Assembly: GCA_021802185.1 (NCBI GenBank)
Contig: JAKAAV010000067.1
Coordinates: 1 to 8,904, forward strand
Reading direction: 5' to 3'
Length of the DNA stretch: 8,904 nucleotides
Origin: Chloroflexota bacterium
GTDB lineage: Bacteria > Chloroflexota > Limnocylindria > Limnocylindrales > CSP1-4
The stretch's first letter is position 1. The number at the start of each line of letters is the position of its first letter. The position numbers and the translations under genes were made by a program. The notes under the pieces were generated by a model. It saw only the letters and a program-made list of their open reading frames with translations, was not told the DNA's origin and did not search any database. Below, one piece after another: positions 1 through 7,160 of this stretch.

Positions 1-55
1 CGTGGGCTGCGGACCGATCGTGCGCCTCGATGCCGTCCCGGCGGTCAGCCCGTGT

Positions 56-3000
56 CTATGCCTCCGCGAGCGGTGGCACCTCGTGCCCGCTCGCGCCTCC
101 CGGGCTCGATATCCGCCGCCTCACCCCGACCTTGCCGCCCTCGACGAGCGAGTAGACGACGGGTACGACGATCAGGGTCAGGAACGTCGAGGAGAACAGG
201 CCCCCGATCACGACCGTCGCGAGCTCCGAGGCGATGATCTCGCCCTCTGACAGGCCGAGCCCGAGCGGGATCAGCGCCAGGATCGTTGCGATCGCCGTCA
301 TGAGAATCGGGCGGACGCGGGTCCGACCGCCCTCGATGAGCGCCTCGTAGACCGGGAGTCCCCGCCGCCGGTGCTGCTCGACGAGGTCGAGGAGCACGAT
401 CGCGTTCGTCACGACGATCCCGATCAGCATGAGGAACCCGATGAGCGCGCTGACCCCGAGCGCCCGTCCGGTCAGGAACAGCGCCGGGAACGCGCCGACG
501 GTGGCCAGCGGCAGGCTGAACATGATCACGAACGGGTCGATGAGCGAGTCGAAGACCAGCACCATGACGATGTAGACGAGCAGGATCGCGACCGCCATCG
601 CCGCGAACAGCCCGCTGAACGCGGTGTTCATCTGCTCGGTGACGCCGCCGAGCGTGACCGTGACGCCTGCGAGCTGTCCGGCCGCCTCGAGCGAGTCGAT
701 CTGCTTCTGGACCTCGCGCGAGATCGCGCCGGTGTCCTGGCTCGTCGTGTCCGCACTGATCGTCGAGGCGGGAGCCTGGTCGACGCGCGTGATGCGGGCC
801 TGCGTCTGGACCTGCTGGACCGTCGCGATCGACCCGAGCGGCACGCCGGTCTGCCCGACGGGCATCTGCGCCAGCGCGGCGACGGAGTTCAGGCCGGCCG
901 GCTGGACCTGCAGGAACAGCTCGGCGGGACCGGACGGCAGGGCGATCGTCGTGAGCGACTGCCCGGCGAGCGCGGCGTGGATCTGCGACTGGACCTGCGC
1001 CGTGGACGTGCCCGCGAGGAGTGCCGTGTTCGGGTCGACGCTGACCTGGACCTCCGGTGTCTGCGAGGCGAGGTCCGACGTCACGTTGAGGAGCTGCGGC
1101 ATCGTCCTCAGCGCGCCGAGGACGCGCGACGTGGCGGTCGCGACCCTGGCGGCATCCGCGCCGCTCACGACGATGCTCAGCGAGCTGCTCCCGGTCATGC
1201 TCTGCTGCGAGACCTGGACCTGCCAGCCGGGTTGCTGGAGCGCGGCAAGCTGCGCCGCGAGCTTCGCCTGCTCGGCGTCGAGGTTGGCGTTCGGGTCGAG
1301 CTTGGCGACGACGGTCGCCGAGTTGCTCGCCCGGCCCGTGAAGGCCGCCGACAGCGTGCCGACGCCCGTGTCGCCGTCGCCCGGGACGGTGGCTTCGGTG
1401 AGCGTCACCTCGGAGTTCTGGAGGAGGCGGTGCTCGATTGCCTGGGCCTGCTGCAGCACGAGGGCGGAGGGCGTGCCGCTGGGCGGCGACACGCTGACCT
1501 GCAGGTACTTCTGGGATCCCGCGTTGAGGAACTGGGTCGGGATGTGCGGGATGAGCAGCGCGGTGCCGGCGACGAGCACCGCCGCGATCCCGATCACGCC
1601 CCAGCGCGTCGCCCGGCTGTGCAGGGCGGCGCGGAGGATCGGCGTGTAGAGCCGCTGCACGAGCGTCTCGCGATGTCGCGGCCCCGCGTCGGGGTTGAGC
1701 TTCACCCGGTCGACGAGGAGCGACGCGAGCACGGGCACCACCGTCAGCGCGCACACGAGCGAGGAGAGCAGGGCGAACGTGACGGTGAGCGCGAACGGCA
1801 GGAAGAACTGGCTGACGAGGCCGCCCACGAAGCCGAGCGGGAGGAAGACCGCGACCGTCGTCAGCGTCGAGCTCGTGATCGCACTCGCCACCTCGCGCGT
1901 GCCCGAGATCACCGCCTCGCGCATCGGATCGCCGCGACCGCGATGCCGGTAGATGTTCTCGAGCACGACGATCGCGTCGTCGACGACCCGGCCGACGGCG
2001 ACCGCGAGCCCGCCGAGCGTCATGATGTTGATGGTGACCCCGGCGAGGAGCATGAGCGTGAGCGCGGCCATGATCGAGAGCGGGATGCTGACCGCCGCGA
2101 CCAGCGTCGACCGGATGCTGAAGAGGAACATGAAGATGACGACGACCGCGAAGAGCGCGCCGAGGCCCCCTTCGCGCACGAGGGAGTCACGCGACTCGGT
2201 GATGTAGCTCGACAGGTCCTGGACCGTCTCGACCGTGAACGCGTTGCCGTTCTGCGTCCGCAGCTGCGACAGCCGGCCCTCGACCGCCTTGACGACGTTG
2301 ACCGTGTTCGCGTCGGATGTCTTCGAGATCGTCACGACGAGCGCCGGCTTCCCGCTCAGCTCCGCGTAGCCGGTGGGCTGCACGTCGACGAGCTTGACGG
2401 TGCCGAGGTCACCGAGCGTCACGGGTGTCGGCGTCGGAACCTGACCGGCCAGCCCCGACTGCGCCGCGGCCGTTCCGGCGGAGGCGGCGGGCGACCCCGC
2501 GACGCCGACGACGAGCGACCGGATCTCGTCGACCGACGCGAACCGGTGCTCCGCGGACACCGGGATCGAGACGTCCCCGACCGGCAGAGAACCGGCCGGC
2601 AGCACGAGGTTGTTCGCCTGCAGGACGCCCTGGATCTGCGACAGCGTGATCCGCGCCGCGGCGAGCTTCGTGGGGTCGAGCGCGATGAGGACGCGCTGCT
2701 GCAGCGCGCCGCTCAGGTCGACCTTCGCGACGCCGTCGACGCCCTGGAGGGCGGGCACGATCGTGCCGGTCGCCAGCGCGTTGAGCTGTGCCTGGGAGGT
2801 CGAGCCCGACGCCTGGAGCGAGACGACGAGCGGCGGCAGCGCGTTGATGTCGAGCGACTGGATCTGCGGCGTGGAACCCGACGGAAGCTGCACGGCGTCC
2901 ACTGCCTGCGTCATCGCGTCCTGCGTCGCCTTGACGTCGGTGCCGTACGTGAACTGCGCGACGACGATCGAGATGCTGTTGACCGAACTCGAGTTGACGT

Positions 3001-3238
3001 GCTCGAGCCGCGGGAGGCTGCCGACGGCCCGTTCGATCGGCTCCGTCACCTGCGTCGAGACGTCCCGCGCGCTCGCACCGGGGACGGGTGTCACCGCGAT
3101 GACATACGGGAGCGCGATGTCGGGCAGCAGCTCCTGGTTCAGCTGGCCCCACGAGAAGATGCCGGCCAGGAAGAGGCCGATCGCCAGGAGCAGCGTGACG
3201 CTGCGCTTCCCGACGGCCAGCTGGGTGAGTCGGATCAC
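56..3238 (-). CDS. RND (HAE1/SwrC-like) efflux transporter, complete
   Basis: Inner-membrane proton-driven efflux pump of the AcrB/HAE1 RND superfamily, 1060 residues, the normal full length. The start is GTG at 3238 because a good Shine-Dalgarno GGAGGA lies about 8 nt upstream and the protein then begins VIRLTQLAVGKRSV, the usual cytoplasmic stub before TM1 (about residues 12-30). The open frame continues upstream but encodes only Pro/Arg-rich sequence. Two repeated halves are visible: porter loop about 31-355, TM2-6 about 355-510, second TM and porter block about 545-870, TM8-12 about 872-1032. TM4 carries the proton-relay pair Asp420-Asp421 in GRVVDDAIVVLENI, a wording typical of SwrC-type pumps of monoderms. 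TM10 has VVTNAIVLLD near 945. An Ala/Gly/Ser/Thr/Pro-rich insert lies at about 246-273. No membrane-fusion protein or outer-membrane channel gene adjoins it here. The substrate (drug, lipopeptide or other) cannot be read from sequence. Confidence 0.96.
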   Translation of the reverse strand: MIRLTQLAVGKRSVTLLLAIGLFLAGIFSWGQLNQELLPDIALPYVIAVTPVPGASARDVSTQVTEPIERAVGSLPRLEHVNSSSVNSISIVVAQFTYGTDVKATQDAMTQAVDAVQLPSGSTPQIQSLDINALPPLVVSLQASGSTSQAQLNALATGTIVPALQGVDGVAKVDLSGALQQRVLIALDPTKLAAARITLSQIQGVLQANNLVLPAGSLPVGDVSIPVSAEHRFASVDEIRSLVVGVAGSPAASAGTAAAQSGLAGQVPTPTPVTLGDLGTVKLVDVQPTGYAELSGKPALVVTISKTSDANTVNVVKAVEGRLSQLRTQNGNAFTVETVQDLSSYITESRDSLVREGGLGALFAVVVIFMFLFSIRSTLVAAVSIPLSIMAALTLMLLAGVTINIMTLGGLAVAVGRVVDDAIVVLENIYRHRGRGDPMREAVISGTREVASAITSSTLTTVAVFLPLGFVGGLVSQFFLPFALTVTFALLSSLVCALTVVPVLASLLVDRVKLNPDAGPRHRETLVQRLYTPILRAALHSRATRWGVIGIAAVLVAGTALLIPHIPTQFLNAGSQKYLQVSVSPPSGTPSALVLQQAQAIEHRLLQNSEVTLTEATVPGDGDTGVGTLSAAFTGRASNSATVVAKLDPNANLDAEQAKLAAQLAALQQPGWQVQVSQQSMTGSSSLSIVVSGADAARVATATSRVLGALRTMPQLLNVTSDLASQTPEVQVSVDPNTALLAGTSTAQVQSQIHAALAGQSLTTIALPSGPAELFLQVQPAGLNSVAALAQMPVGQTGVPLGSIATVQQVQTQARITRVDQAPASTISADTTSQDTGAISREVQKQIDSLEAAGQLAGVTVTLGGVTEQMNTAFSGLFAAMAVAILLVYIVMVLVFDSLIDPFVIMFSLPLATVGAFPALFLTGRALGVSALIGFLMLIGIVVTNAIVLLDLVEQHRRRGLPVYEALIEGGRTRVRPILMTAIATILALIPLGLGLSEGEIIASELATVVIGGLFSSTFLTLIVVPVVYSLVEGGKVGVRRRISSPGGASGHEVPPLAEA

Positions 3239-3403
3239 GAAGGGTTCCTCCGGTGGCCGGGTGTGCGACGCACGAGATTCAGGGCGCCCGGGCATGCGAG
3301 GGGGTGGGGATCGGGAGGTCGGGACGCGCAACGGCGTCCGTCATCGACGCGCGCCGGCGTGCCTCGTGCAGGGTTCGGGTCGGGTTCGACGTGATGGCCC
3401 GCG

Positions 3404-3448
3404 CGGGTCGGGATCGTCGATGCGACGCGGTGGGATGCGATCGACCCG
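3404..3448. repeat. Imperfect inverted repeat, possible operator
   Basis: CGGGTCG-gg-ATCG at 3404-3416 is complementary to CGATCGACCCG at 3438-3448. This gives 11 paired bases with a 2-nt bulge and a 21-nt spacer. It lies 166 bp upstream of the RND start and 187 bp upstream of the amidase start. It could be a regulator-binding site or a fortuitous GC-rich hairpin. No regulator gene sits next to it. Confidence 0.35.
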
Positions 3449-3519
3449 ACACCGCGGGGGTGCGAGGGCTCCTTCGCGCGGAGTTAACAGTCAGCCCGAC
3501 GTGAGGCGTCGGCTGGCCG

Positions 3520-3526
3520 TAGGATA
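3520..3526. promoter_or_regulatory. Candidate -10 box TAGGAT (+) / TATCCT (-)
   Basis: TAGGAT at 3520-3525 on the plus strand matches the TAnnnT/TAGRRT form of high-GC -10 boxes and lies 45 nt before the upstream ORF and 110 nt before the amidase ATG. The same bases read TATCCT on the minus strand (3526-3521), so a back-to-back promoter for the RND gene is possible. No good -35 hexamer is seen at 16-18 bp in either direction, so the call is tentative. Confidence 0.35.
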
Positions 3527-3538
3527 TCAGCCCGGCAG

Positions 3539-3564
3539 AGCCAGAGCAGGGAGCCAGAGCAGGG
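3539..3564 (+). repeat. 13-bp perfect tandem duplication
   Basis: AGCCAGAGCAGGG occurs twice head to tail (3539-3551 and 3552-3564) and is followed by AGC, the start of a third copy. Each junction creates AGGGAG, a Shine-Dalgarno-like sequence (3548-3553 and 3561-3566). The second lies 3 nt before the ATG at 3570. A related duplication with unit AGCCAGCAACGGG lies at 8159-8184. Confidence 0.95.
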
Positions 3565-3569
3565 AGCGC

Positions 3570-3638
3570 ATGAAGCCGCGGACCGTATTCCTCGGGGCGA
3601 TGCCCGGCCGTACGACGCGCTGCGCCGGCAGCGGATGA
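3570..3638 (+). CDS. Possible 22-codon upstream ORF coupled to the amidase
   Basis: ATG at 3570 follows AGGGAG (3561-3566) and opens a 22-residue peptide, MKPRTVFLGA then MPGRTTRCAGSG. Its TGA (3636-3638) overlaps the amidase ATG (3635-3637) as ATGA. The amidase start has no Shine-Dalgarno of its own (GCCGGCAGCGG precedes it), so ribosomes terminating here could re-initiate on the amidase. The peptide has no run of one amino acid as in classical attenuation leaders and no domain. It may instead be a chance open frame. Spacing from AGGGAG to the ATG is shorter than usual. Confidence 0.4.
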   Translation: MKPRTVFLGAMPGRTTRCAGSG

Positions 3639-4987
3639 GCGCCGCACAGCACGTGGACGATCCCCTCGCGCTCCCTGCAGGCGAACTCGCGGCCGCGGTG
3701 GCGCGCGGCGATGTCACGGCCGGGCGCGTCGTCGACGCGTCGCTCGCCCGTATCGAATCGCGGGCCGCGGGCCATGCGTTCATCTCGATGTCCGCCGACC
3801 GGGCCCGAAAGCGGGCGGAGCGCCTTGACGCGTCGAGAGGGGGACCGGCCACGAGCGTGGACGCGGGGGCCGGAGGACGTCGCACTGCACGCCGCGTTCC
3901 CGCCGCCACCGATGGGCTCCGCCCGCCGGCCGGGGTGCCGCTGGCCGGGCAGCCGCTCGCCGGCGTGCCGCTCGCGGTGAAGGACCTGTTCGACGTCGCG
4001 GCGCTCGTGACCACGGCCGGCTCGTCGTTCCTCGATCGGACGGCAACTCGCACGGCGCCCGTCGTCCGGCGCCTCGAGGAGGCGGGGGCCGTCGTCGTGG
4101 GGAAGACGAACCTGCACGAGTTCGCGTGGGGCGTCACGAGCCAGAACCCGCACTGGGGCACGGTGGCGAACCCGACGCTGCCGGGGCGCGTCGCCGGCGG
4201 CTCCTCGGGCGGGTCGGCCGCCGCGGTCGCCGATCGCCTGGCGACGATCGCGGTCGGCACCGATACGGGCGGCTCGCTCCGGATCCCGGCCGCCTGCTGC
4301 GGCGTCGTCGGGTACAAGCCGGCCTTCGGCTCGCTGTCGGTTGCCGGCGTGTTCCCGCTCGCGCCGTCGTTCGACACCCCGGGGCCCATGGCACGAACGG
4401 TCGCGGAGGTCGCGCTCGTCGACGCCGTCCTCTCCGGCCGCCCCATGCCGCCGCCGCGGCTGGCAGGGCTCCGCGTCGGCGTCCTCGCCGAGACCGGGCA
4501 CGAGGAGTCGCTTGCCGCACTCGGTGCCCGGCTCGAGGCGATCACATTGCCCGAGCCCGATGCCGACCTGATGCCTGTCTTCGACGCGGAGTGCGCGATC
4601 ACGCACCTCGAGTCGTTTCCGCGGCTGCGCGAACGGTACGGCGCGGACCTCCAGGTCAAGCTCGACAGGGCCCAGCACGTCCCGGCCGTCGCGTACCGAC
4701 GGGGGCTGCTTGCGCTCCGGGAACTGCGGCGACGCGCCGCGGTCGAGCCGGCGGTCGACCTCGTGATCAGCCCGGTGCTCCCGATCGAGGCACCCCCGGA
4801 CGACTGCTGGGAGCCGGACGTCCGCGGGGCGATGACGCGCTTCACGCGTCCGTTCAACTTTCTCGGCTGGCCCGCCATCGCCATCGGGAACCTGCAGATC
4901 GCGGGCCGGGATCCAGAGGTCGTCCTGGGCGCCGCACTGGCATGGGAGGCGGCCGGCGGGCAGCCGTTGCCGGCCGGGCCCGCCTGA
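3635..4987 (+). CDS. Amidase-signature family hydrolase
   Basis: A 450-residue cytoplasmic amidase of the GatA/FAAH/MAE2 superfamily, which hydrolyses carboxamide C-N bonds to an acid plus ammonia or amine. The Ser-cisSer-Lys triad is intact. Lys116 lies in PLAVKDLFD, cis-Ser190 in VAGGSSGGSAAAV, and nucleophile Ser214 in GTDTGGSLRIPA, with the family spacing of 24 between the serines. Glycine-rich GVVGYKPAFG follows at 223-232. The N-terminal helical part (1-65) is joined to the core by an unusual Arg/Gly/Pro-rich stretch (about 66-100) and a threefold PLAG-type pentapeptide (101-115). The C-terminal part (about 270-450) is shorter than in many amidases. No gatB or gatC is adjacent, so a tRNA-dependent amidotransferase subunit is unlikely. 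The substrate is unknown. ATG 3635 is the only start codon near the conserved N-terminus. A hairpin follows the stop, so the permease downstream is probably transcribed separately. Confidence 0.93.
   Translation: MSAAQHVDDPLALPAGELAAAVARGDVTAGRVVDASLARIESRAAGHAFISMSADRARKRAERLDASRGGPATSVDAGAGGRRTARRVPAATDGLRPPAGVPLAGQPLAGVPLAVKDLFDVAALVTTAGSSFLDRTATRTAPVVRRLEEAGAVVVGKTNLHEFAWGVTSQNPHWGTVANPTLPGRVAGGSSGGSAAAVADRLATIAVGTDTGGSLRIPAACCGVVGYKPAFGSLSVAGVFPLAPSFDTPGPMARTVAEVALVDAVLSGRPMPPPRLAGLRVGVLAETGHEESLAALGARLEAITLPEPDADLMPVFDAECAITHLESFPRLRERYGADLQVKLDRAQHVPAVAYRRGLLALRELRRRAAVEPAVDLVISPVLPIEAPPDDCWEPDVRGAMTRFTRPFNFLGWPAIAIGNLQIAGRDPEVVLGAALAWEAAGGQPLPAGPA
3935..3979 (+). repeat. Three imperfect 15-bp tandem units inside the amidase
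   Basis: Codons for VPLAG, QPLAG and VPLAV (residues 101-115) form three adjacent 15-bp units (3935-3949, 3950-3964, 3965-3979) differing at a few bases. The last unit is the conserved PLAV stretch leading to catalytic Lys116. The first two look like duplications that kept the reading frame. Confidence 0.7.
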
Positions 4988-4989
4988 AG

Positions 4990-5022
4990 TCTGGTGGGCC
5001 GGGCCGGGTCCGGCCCACCAGA
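4990..5022 (+). terminator. Strong GC hairpin after the amidase stop
   Basis: A perfect 13-bp inverted repeat, TCTGGTGGGCCGG (4990-5002) and CCGGCCCACCAGA (5010-5022), has a 7-nt loop and begins 3 nt after the amidase TGA. There is no T-tract on either side, so it matches the U-less hairpin terminators or 3'-end stabilisers of high-GC bacteria rather than the classical intrinsic type. Confidence 0.7.
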
Positions 5023-5079
5023 GGCGGCCGCGTCGACCGAGATTTCCGGGGTCATGGGACGTCCGGCGGCGAGCGTGTC

Positions 5080-5107
5080 GACTGTTGCTATGCATCTGAT
5101 TGACTGT
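5080..5107 (+). promoter_or_regulatory. Candidate promoter/operator of the permease gene
   Basis: This is one of the few AT-richer patches. GACTGT occurs at 5080-5085 and again at 5102-5107, exactly 22 bp (two helical turns) apart, flanking the palindrome ATGCAT (5090-5095). TGcTATGCA (5086-5094) resembles an extended -10 box, and TTGACT (5100-5105) resembles a -35 hexamer without a good partner. Which of these is used cannot be decided from sequence. Confidence 0.3.
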
Positions 5108-5113
5108 CCGCCC

Positions 5114-5206
5114 GCAAGTCCCTTGCCTGGGTCACGCGGTTGGTGAGACCACGCATAGCGCGCGACCGCGAAGCCGATGTCCGGTTCCCGCGCTGGCTCG
5201 CGCGGG
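5114..5206 (+). other. Possible structured 5' leader of the permease mRNA
   Basis: Several stems can form in the roughly 130 nt before the permease start. GCAAG/CTTGC (5114-5118/5122-5126) has a 3-nt loop. CGCGGT/ACCGCG (5135-5140/5165-5170) encloses TGGT-gag-ACCA (5141-5151) and CGC-ata-GCG (5152-5160), as a small three-way junction. CCCGCGC/GCGCGGG (5187-5193/5200-5206) has a 6-nt loop and ends 17 nt before the Shine-Dalgarno. I do not recognise a known riboswitch class. GC-rich DNA gives such stems by chance. Confidence 0.3.
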
Positions 5207-5222
5207 CAGAGCGTCCGCAGGC

Positions 5223-5228
5223 AAGGAG
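5223..5228 (+). promoter_or_regulatory. Ribosome-binding site deciding the permease start
   Basis: AAGGAG lies 8 nt before ATG 5237 and favours that start over the in-frame ATG at 5177, which has no comparable site and would add 20 basic, non-conserved residues. Confidence 0.8.
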
Positions 5229-5236
5229 ATGCACTG

Positions 5237-7132
5237 ATGGCGGAGGAGCCCAGGACGGGGAGGTTCGAGGAGGCTGACAAGGGCCTGCGGCGGGCGATGC
5301 CGCTCCAGCAGCTGCTCTTCCTGTCGATGGGCGGGATCATCGGGTCCGGCTGGCTGTTCGCCGTGCTGGGCGCCGACGCGACGGCGGGTCCGGCCTCAGT
5401 CGTGTCCTGGATACTCGGCGGGATCTTCGTCCTGCTGATCGCGCTCACCTACGCCGAGATCGCGGGGATGCTGCCGCGCTCCGGCGCGATCGTCCGCTAC
5501 CCGGCCCTGACGCACGGCGCCTTCACCGGGTTCATCCTCGGATGGGCGTACGCCCTCGCCGCGACGTCCGTCGCCGCGATCGAGGCGGAGGCCGTCGTCA
5601 CCTATCTCTCGACGAAGTTCACCGGTGCCGACTTCACGGCGACGGTGAGCGGCATCAAGGTCCTGACGTGGCCGAACGGCATCGTGTTCGCGGTGCTGCT
5701 GATGGTCCTGTTCTTCGTCGTGAACTTCGTCGGCGTGCGCTTCCTCTCGGAGTTCAACCGCTGGATCACCTGGTGGAAACTCATCATCCCGACGCTGACG
5801 TTCCTCCTGCTGTTCCTGGCGTTCAAGGGCCAGAACTTCACGGCGTACGGCGGTTTCACCCTTCTGGGCGCGTCACCGATCTTCCAGGCGCTCGCCACGT
5901 CCGGGATCGTGTTCGCGTACCTCGGGTTCCGGCAGGCGCTCGAGTACGGCGGGGAGGCGCGCAACCCGCAGCGCGACGTCCCGATCGCGACGATCCTGTC
6001 GGTCATCATCGGCATGGTCATCTACGTCCTGCTGCAGCTCGCGTTCACCGGCGCGGTCGACTTCGCCAAGGCCGGCGTGGCGCCCGGCGACTGGGCAGCC
6101 CTGAAGGGCAGCAGCTGGGCGTCCGGTCCGCTGTATTCCGCGCTCAACGCCACCGGGATCGGCATCCTCGGCGCGTTCGCCACATTGCTGCTCATCGACG
6201 CCGCCGTCTCGCCCTCGGGCACCGGCTGGATCTACCTGGGAACCGGCACGCGCGCGATCTACGGCATGGGCGTCCACCGCTACTTCCCGAGGGTGTTCGA
6301 GAAGATGAACCAGTTCGGGATCCCGTGGGTCTCGCTGCTGGCGACGTTCGTCGTCGGGTGCCTGTTCTTCGCGCCGCTCCCGAGCTGGTACAGCCTCGTC
6401 GGCTTCATCACGTCGGCCACCGTCCTGACGTACATCATGGGCGGGCTCGGCCTGCCGGTCCTTCGTCGCGCAGCCCCGGGCCTGACCCGGCCGTTCCGGC
6501 TCCCCGGAGCACAGCTCATCGCGCCGCTCGGGTTCCTCGCCGCGCTCATGGTCGTCTATTGGTCCGGGTTCCAGACCCTCGTCAACGTCTACGCCGCGGT
6601 CTTCATCGGCCTCGCGGTCTTCGCCGCGTACGTCGCGCCGAACCAGGGCTGGCTGTCGAGGCAGGTCGGCGTCGTCATCGGCGTCGTCTTCCTCGTCGTC
6701 TGGATTGTCGTCAACGGGTTGGGCGGCTGGGTCCTCAACACCGGCACGACCGCCGCGCCTGGGTCGCTGTCGTTCCCGGCCTACTTCATCCTGTTCGCGG
6801 CGACGCTGATCGTGTTCAGCGCGGCACTCTGGTACTTCAGCAACGACGTCGGTCGCATGCACGTCGAGCGATCAGCGTGGCTGCTCGCGGTGCTCCTCGC
6901 GACGTTCCTCGTCTCGTACTTCGGCGAGTACGGCCCACTCAAGACGCCGGCGCTGGCGTTCCCGGCGAGCGACCTCGTGGAGATCGTGATCGGGATCGTG
7001 TGCTACTACTGGGGCGTCGCGAGCGGATTCGTCACGCAGGAGTTGAGCGAGATCGCCTCGGTGCCGATGACCGAGCCCCGGAGCGGTGGCACCCCGCGGC
7101 TCCACCCGCGAGGCGCGAACGGCGCGCGCTGA
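5237..7132 (+). CDS. APC-superfamily amino acid permease
   Basis: A 631-residue polytopic membrane protein of the amino acid-polyamine-organocation superfamily (AA_permease_2 type). It probably imports an amino acid with protons or sodium across the cytoplasmic membrane. TM1 (about 26-46) has the substrate-binding glycine motif MGGIIGSGWL (31-40). The loop EYGGEARNPQRDVPIAT (236-252) after TM6 is the characteristic (E/S)xxxExxNPxRxxP signature, as in aspartate/proton symporters such as YveA/AspP. Further hydrophobic segments are at about 53-74, 97-124, 148-170, 178-196, 212-232, 250-274, 302-324, 362-408, 425-466, 476-494, 514-534, 545-562 and 577-597, more than the 12 of the basic fold, which fits longer family members. 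The C-terminal tail (about 600-631) is hydrophilic and disordered-looking. The amidase lies upstream and an Lrp/AsnC regulator is nearby on the other strand, suggesting amino-acid uptake coupled to amide breakdown. The exact substrate is not predictable. Confidence 0.93.
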   Translation: MAEEPRTGRFEEADKGLRRAMPLQQLLFLSMGGIIGSGWLFAVLGADATAGPASVVSWILGGIFVLLIALTYAEIAGMLPRSGAIVRYPALTHGAFTGFILGWAYALAATSVAAIEAEAVVTYLSTKFTGADFTATVSGIKVLTWPNGIVFAVLLMVLFFVVNFVGVRFLSEFNRWITWWKLIIPTLTFLLLFLAFKGQNFTAYGGFTLLGASPIFQALATSGIVFAYLGFRQALEYGGEARNPQRDVPIATILSVIIGMVIYVLLQLAFTGAVDFAKAGVAPGDWAALKGSSWASGPLYSALNATGIGILGAFATLLLIDAAVSPSGTGWIYLGTGTRAIYGMGVHRYFPRVFEKMNQFGIPWVSLLATFVVGCLFFAPLPSWYSLVGFITSATVLTYIMGGLGLPVLRRAAPGLTRPFRLPGAQLIAPLGFLAALMVVYWSGFQTLVNVYAAVFIGLAVFAAYVAPNQGWLSRQVGVVIGVVFLVVWIVVNGLGGWVLNTGTTAAPGSLSFPAYFILFAATLIVFSAALWYFSNDVGRMHVERSAWLLAVLLATFLVSYFGEYGPLKTPALAFPASDLVEIVIGIVCYYWGVASGFVTQELSEIASVPMTEPRSGGTPRLHPRGANGAR

Positions 7133-7160
7133 ACGGGGGTCAGGTTCGGCGCGGCCTCCG

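Larger units (their letters stand above)
3239..3569. other. Divergent intergenic region between RND and amidase
   Basis: About 330 bp separate the RND start from the first plausible ATG on the other strand. No frame shows convincing codon bias or a recognisable domain. The region holds GGGTTCG/GGGTCG repeats around 3371-3410, an imperfect inverted repeat at 3404-3448, an AT-rich patch with GTTAAC at 3483-3488, a TAGGATA box that reads as a -10 element in both directions (3520-3526), and a 13-bp tandem duplication at 3539-3564. It is likely the shared regulatory region of the two divergent genes. Confidence 0.7.

Noticed and set aside
371..3394. A 1007-codon open frame on the plus strand opposite the RND gene
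   Set aside because: It encodes only Arg/Asp/Glu-rich sequence typical of the antisense frame of a high-GC gene. The minus-strand RND protein has intact family motifs throughout.
3253..3504. 83-codon plus-strand ORF in the RND-amidase intergenic region
   Set aside because: Third-position GC is only moderate and below that of true genes here. The protein is Arg/Cys/Gly-rich without a motif, starts with GTG and has no ribosome-binding site.
5135..5170. ACCGCG in the permease leader as part of a T-box riboswitch
   Set aside because: The conserved GGTGG part before ACCGCG, the specifier stem and the antiterminator pairing are not present.
5177..5236. Longer permease starting at ATG 5177
   Set aside because: The ATG at 5237 has AAGGAG at 8 nt. 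The extra 20 residues are basic and unlike the family N-terminus.
3484..5448. Long minus-strand open frames (522 and 654 codons) opposite the amidase and permease start
   Set aside because: Low-complexity Arg/Ser/Pro/Ala composition with no domain. The plus strand carries the amidase catalytic triad and the permease motifs.
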